NCBI GenBank assembly: GCA_964607765.1
Contig: CAZSNT010000116.1
Location: 1 to 34,201, forward strand
Direction: 5' to 3'
DNA: 34,201 nt
From: CAZSNT01 sp964607765
GTDB taxonomy: Bacteria; Verrucomicrobiota; Lentisphaeria; Oligosphaerales; JABHEG01
In this document: one piece after another, positions 31,792-34,201 of the stretch
Layout: every line of letters begins with the position of its first letter
How positions within the stretch are numbered: the first letter of the stretch is position 1
Program-made: the position numbers and the translations under genes
Notes under the pieces: model-generated
The model's database searches: none
What the model was told of the DNA's origin: nothing
Seen by the model: the letters and a program-made list of their open reading frames with translations, nothing else

Positions 31792-34201
31792 CTACTCCGC
31801 CAGCCGAATGCGTCCGGCACGACGCACACGCCAGGTCTGACCCCGCGTGCCGCCCCACTGAATCCACTGCCTTCGCTCACGCCGGTACACGCCGATGTTG
31901 AACAGCAACTCCAACCCAGCCGGTGCCTCGATGTCGGCCGCCGACAGCGGAATCGCCCACTCCGCGGTCCAACTGCCGGCGCCGACCGTTGCCGCATACG
32001 CCACACCACCATGCAGTTGATCCGCGGCAGCCCGGGACGCACCTGCCTCCGTGGAGCTCTCGCAACTCCCGTTCGGGAACCCGTGCAGCACAAACGTCGG
32101 ATGGTGCGCGTTCTTGTCTGGATACGCGAAACAAACTTCCACGCCGTCCGTCTGCGTCCACTTCGCCACACCGTCTGCCGGCACAGGCTGGGAAACGGGC
32201 ACGGTGACAGCAACATAAAGCGTGCCGCCCAAATGCCCGAGGCGCGCCCGACACACAGGCCCGGCTGCCCGATGGCGGCTCGGCTCATCCACGACCTCCA
32301 CAACGTCGCCGGGGTACTCGGCAGCAGACACCGTTCCGTCGGCCTCCGGCGGCGCCGCGCACTGCTGCACCGTCAGGGGCTTGCTGTGACGCGGCGGCGC
32401 AGGCTTGGACTGCTTCCTCGGTGCTGCCGGCGCGAATCCGGGCAGACGGGGCTCGAGCCCCGCCACAAGGCCTACCAGGCTCACATCGTCCACAAACACC
32501 GTGCCCGAACCGGTCTTGATCACGGAAACCGTCGCCGAACCGGCCTCCGCACCGGTGGTGAACCGCGCCGTCAGCCGCTGCCATTGTGTGCCGGTGCCGA
32601 GCTCGACTCGCACGCCGGGCGCCCCTGCGCGCTCGACGCTGAGCATGACCCGCGCGCCGCCCACCAGCTTCACCCACACGCCCGCCTCGTATTCCTGCTC
32701 CGGCCGCAGCCCTTCGACGCCCTGTTCGATGCCGTCCACCGGTTCACCGCTCAAACGCACGCCGGCCCCGACAATCGTGTCGCGGGTCGTGTAAGACTGT
32801 GTGATCCCGCCCTTACCCCAGACGATCGCTGCGGACTTCGCACCGGTCGCCGTCCAAGGCCCGAGCTTGCCGCGCCACTGCACCCAGTCGAACGAGCCGT
32901 GTCGGATCAGGTTCCGCAACGGCGTGTCGGCCAGGCGGTATTCGGCCGTGGGCGGGTTCGCGAAGTCGTGACCTGCGCGCCACGTGTCGCCCGGTTCGTA
33001 GGCGCCGATCCCGGGCGCTTCACCACTGATGCCGGGCACCACTGTGCCGGTCTTGGCCCCGTCCTGGTAGCTCTGGAACGTCTTCGGATTGAGCTCGGCC
33101 GTCGGGACCTTGAAACTGTTCGCGACAAAAGCCGCCTGCGCGTGCGGCGCAATCGTGCCCGTGACCGCATTGTTCACATACGCGCACCCGTACATCCAGT
33201 CGGTCTGCCAGCGCCCCCAGTTCCCCGTGTTCCCCATCATCGTGTTGTTGACCACTATGTTGTGCAGCGACGGCCGATTCAGCCGGATATCGCAGCCCCG
33301 GATGTTCCACACCACGTTGCGATACACGAAGTAGTTGCTGGTGAAGTTGTCCAGGTAAATGCCCATGCGCGTGCCGTGCGCCAGGTTGTCGTGGCACCAG
33401 TTGTACCGGAACTCGGTGCCGCCCCCGTCCGCGGCGCACACGTAGCTGGCGCCCAGGTCGTGCGCGATCCGGCCCATGTTGTGGATGTCGTTGAACTGAA
33501 TCACGTGCGCCTGCCCACTCGGCTGCAGGCAGTCGCGGCCGGTGTCGTGGATCGTGTTGTGGCTGATCAGCATCTCGCGGCCCCACACCTTGATCGGGGC
33601 GTCGTAGGACCCGGTGTAGTCGGTGTGATGGATCCAGCAGTTGACCACTGCGTGGCGGGAACCGGACAGCTTGATCCCGTTCCCTGCCGAGTACGCGATC
33701 TCCGAGTCGCGGATCGTGTTGTGGTGCCCGCCCACCATGATCCCCAGGTTTTCACCCAGGTTGTAGCCTGTGGCGCCGCCGCGTGTGTGCGCAATCCACG
33801 TGGCCCGGATGTCTCGAACCAGGCAGTGTGCCGAGTCGGTCAGGTCCAGGCTTGCTCCCAGCACGTCGAAGCCGTTGACCTGCACGTGGCTGTGCTTGCT
33901 CAAGTCGAACGCGAGCTTGCGCCGTTTCAGCTCGATCGACACCGTGTCCGGGGTCACGCCCTCGGCCAGACGTACGCTGAGCTCTTTCGCGGCGCTGTCG
34001 ACATGCCACTCCCCAGGCGTGTCCATCTCGCCTTTGACACCGACAAGATAGAAGAAGCCGCCGCGCCGTTCGGCCGGGCTCATGTACGTGCCGATCGAGC
34101 CCTGCTTCGGCGGCAGCGCAAACACGAGCTTCTTCTCCGCCGCAACGTAGCCTGACCCCGTCCTGAAAGGTCTTATGGCTGACAGAATAAAGCTCTTATA
34201 G
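31792..34201 (-). CDS. Right-handed beta-helix protein with C-terminal carbohydrate-binding-like domains, 5' truncated
   Basis: About 800 residues are visible and the frame stays open to the window edge, so the N-terminus (and any signal peptide) is missing; the GTG at 34125 is not the true start. The N-terminal half shows the GEWHVD segment common in these proteins and then repeated coils of the form 'HNTIRDSEIAYSAGNGIKLSG' and 'LISHNTIHDTGRDCLQ', typical of a pectate-lyase-like parallel beta-helix. A jelly-roll, CBM4/9-like region (around GLRPEQEYEAGVWVKL) follows. The last ~200 residues resemble a CBM9/DOMON-type domain (ADGTVSAAEYPGDVV to the C-terminal IRLAE). It is probably a secreted polysaccharide-binding or -cleaving protein; no catalytic residues can be assigned. 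Confidence 0.85.
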   Translation of the reverse strand, partial: YKSFILSAIRPFRTGSGYVAAEKKLVFALPPKQGSIGTYMSPAERRGGFFYLVGVKGEMDTPGEWHVDSAAKELSVRLAEGVTPDTVSIELKRRKLAFDLSKHSHVQVNGFDVLGASLDLTDSAHCLVRDIRATWIAHTRGGATGYNLGENLGIMVGGHHNTIRDSEIAYSAGNGIKLSGSRHAVVNCWIHHTDYTGSYDAPIKVWGREMLISHNTIHDTGRDCLQPSGQAHVIQFNDIHNMGRIAHDLGASYVCAADGGGTEFRYNWCHDNLAHGTRMGIYLDNFTSNYFVYRNVVWNIRGCDIRLNRPSLHNIVVNNTMMGNTGNWGRWQTDWMYGCAYVNNAVTGTIAPHAQAAFVANSFKVPTAELNPKTFQSYQDGAKTGTVVPGISGEAPGIGAYEPGDTWRAGHDFANPPTAEYRLADTPLRNLIRHGSFDWVQWRGKLGPWTATGAKSAAIVWGKGGITQSYTTRDTIVGAGVRLSGEPVDGIEQGVEGLRPEQEYEAGVWVKLVGGARVMLSVERAGAPGVRVELGTGTQWQRLTARFTTGAEAGSATVSVIKTGSGTVFVDDVSLVGLVAGLEPRLPGFAPAAPRKQSKPAPPRHSKPLTVQQCAAPPEADGTVSAAEYPGDVVEVVDEPSRHRAAGPVCRARLGHLGGTLYVAVTVPVSQPVPADGVAKWTQTDGVEVCFAYPDKNAHHPTFVLHGFPNGSCESSTEAGASRAAADQLHGGVAYAATVGAGSWTAEWAIPLSAADIEAPAGLELLFNIGVYRRERRQWIQWGGTRGQTWRVRRAGRIRLAE

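Noticed and set aside
32011..34155. 714-codon plus-strand frame opposite the beta-helix gene
   Set aside because: Arg/His/Val-rich translation without motifs; the minus strand has coherent beta-helix repeats and carbohydrate-binding domains.

Overview
The window looks like a chromosomal segment of a high-GC Gram-negative bacterium. It has outer-membrane proteins (a porin-like barrel and a TonB-dependent receptor), several signal peptides and an Hsp33 chaperone. A PQQ-type propeller protein opening with a 'DWPVWRG' motif, a secreted beta-helix protein and an acetylxylan-esterase-like hydrolase, together with short inverted repeats scattered between and inside genes, remind me of the Planctomycetes/Lentisphaerae/Kiritimatiellae (PVC) group. 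That placement is inference; no rRNA or tRNA gene was seen.

Positions 1-8336 are a mixed housekeeping and accessory region: hslO (-), an esterase (+), a ferredoxin/radical-SAM pair (-), a PQQ propeller protein (-), a short-chain dehydrogenase (+), a vapBC toxin-antitoxin pair (+) and a SAM methyltransferase (-). Repeat-rich intergenic spaces lie between them. These include six degenerate CATCCGT copies at the window start, three more before the dehydrogenase, and a nested inverted repeat at 4093-4239.

Positions 8702-31655 hold ten genes on the + strand with short or negative spacing, probably one long transcription unit. A sigma-54-like -24/-12 sequence lies upstream at 8563-8578. The order is: porin; giant hybrid kinase with two periplasmic solute-binding domains; receptor with two solute-binding domains and three PAS domains but no kinase; V4R-domain protein; soluble GAF hybrid kinase; TonB-dependent receptor; YfiR-family protein; CHASE8-HAMP hybrid kinase; single receiver; receiver-kinase fusion. 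Together they carry four kinases, eight receiver domains and three Hpt domains, and no DNA-binding, GGDEF or other recognised output domain. The cluster reads as an envelope-to-cytoplasm phosphorelay whose final output lies elsewhere.

Two of the three hybrid kinases are broken near the C-terminus by small net indels (+7 nt and +2 nt relative to paralogues), which put the Hpt domain or the last ~70 residues in another frame. All three kinases carry a GTGTTCAG/CTGAACAC palindrome inserted in frame at the same loop of the second receiver domain. The window closes with a convergent beta-helix/carbohydrate-binding protein (-) that runs off the right edge, separated from the signalling cluster by a 27-nt-arm inverted repeat.
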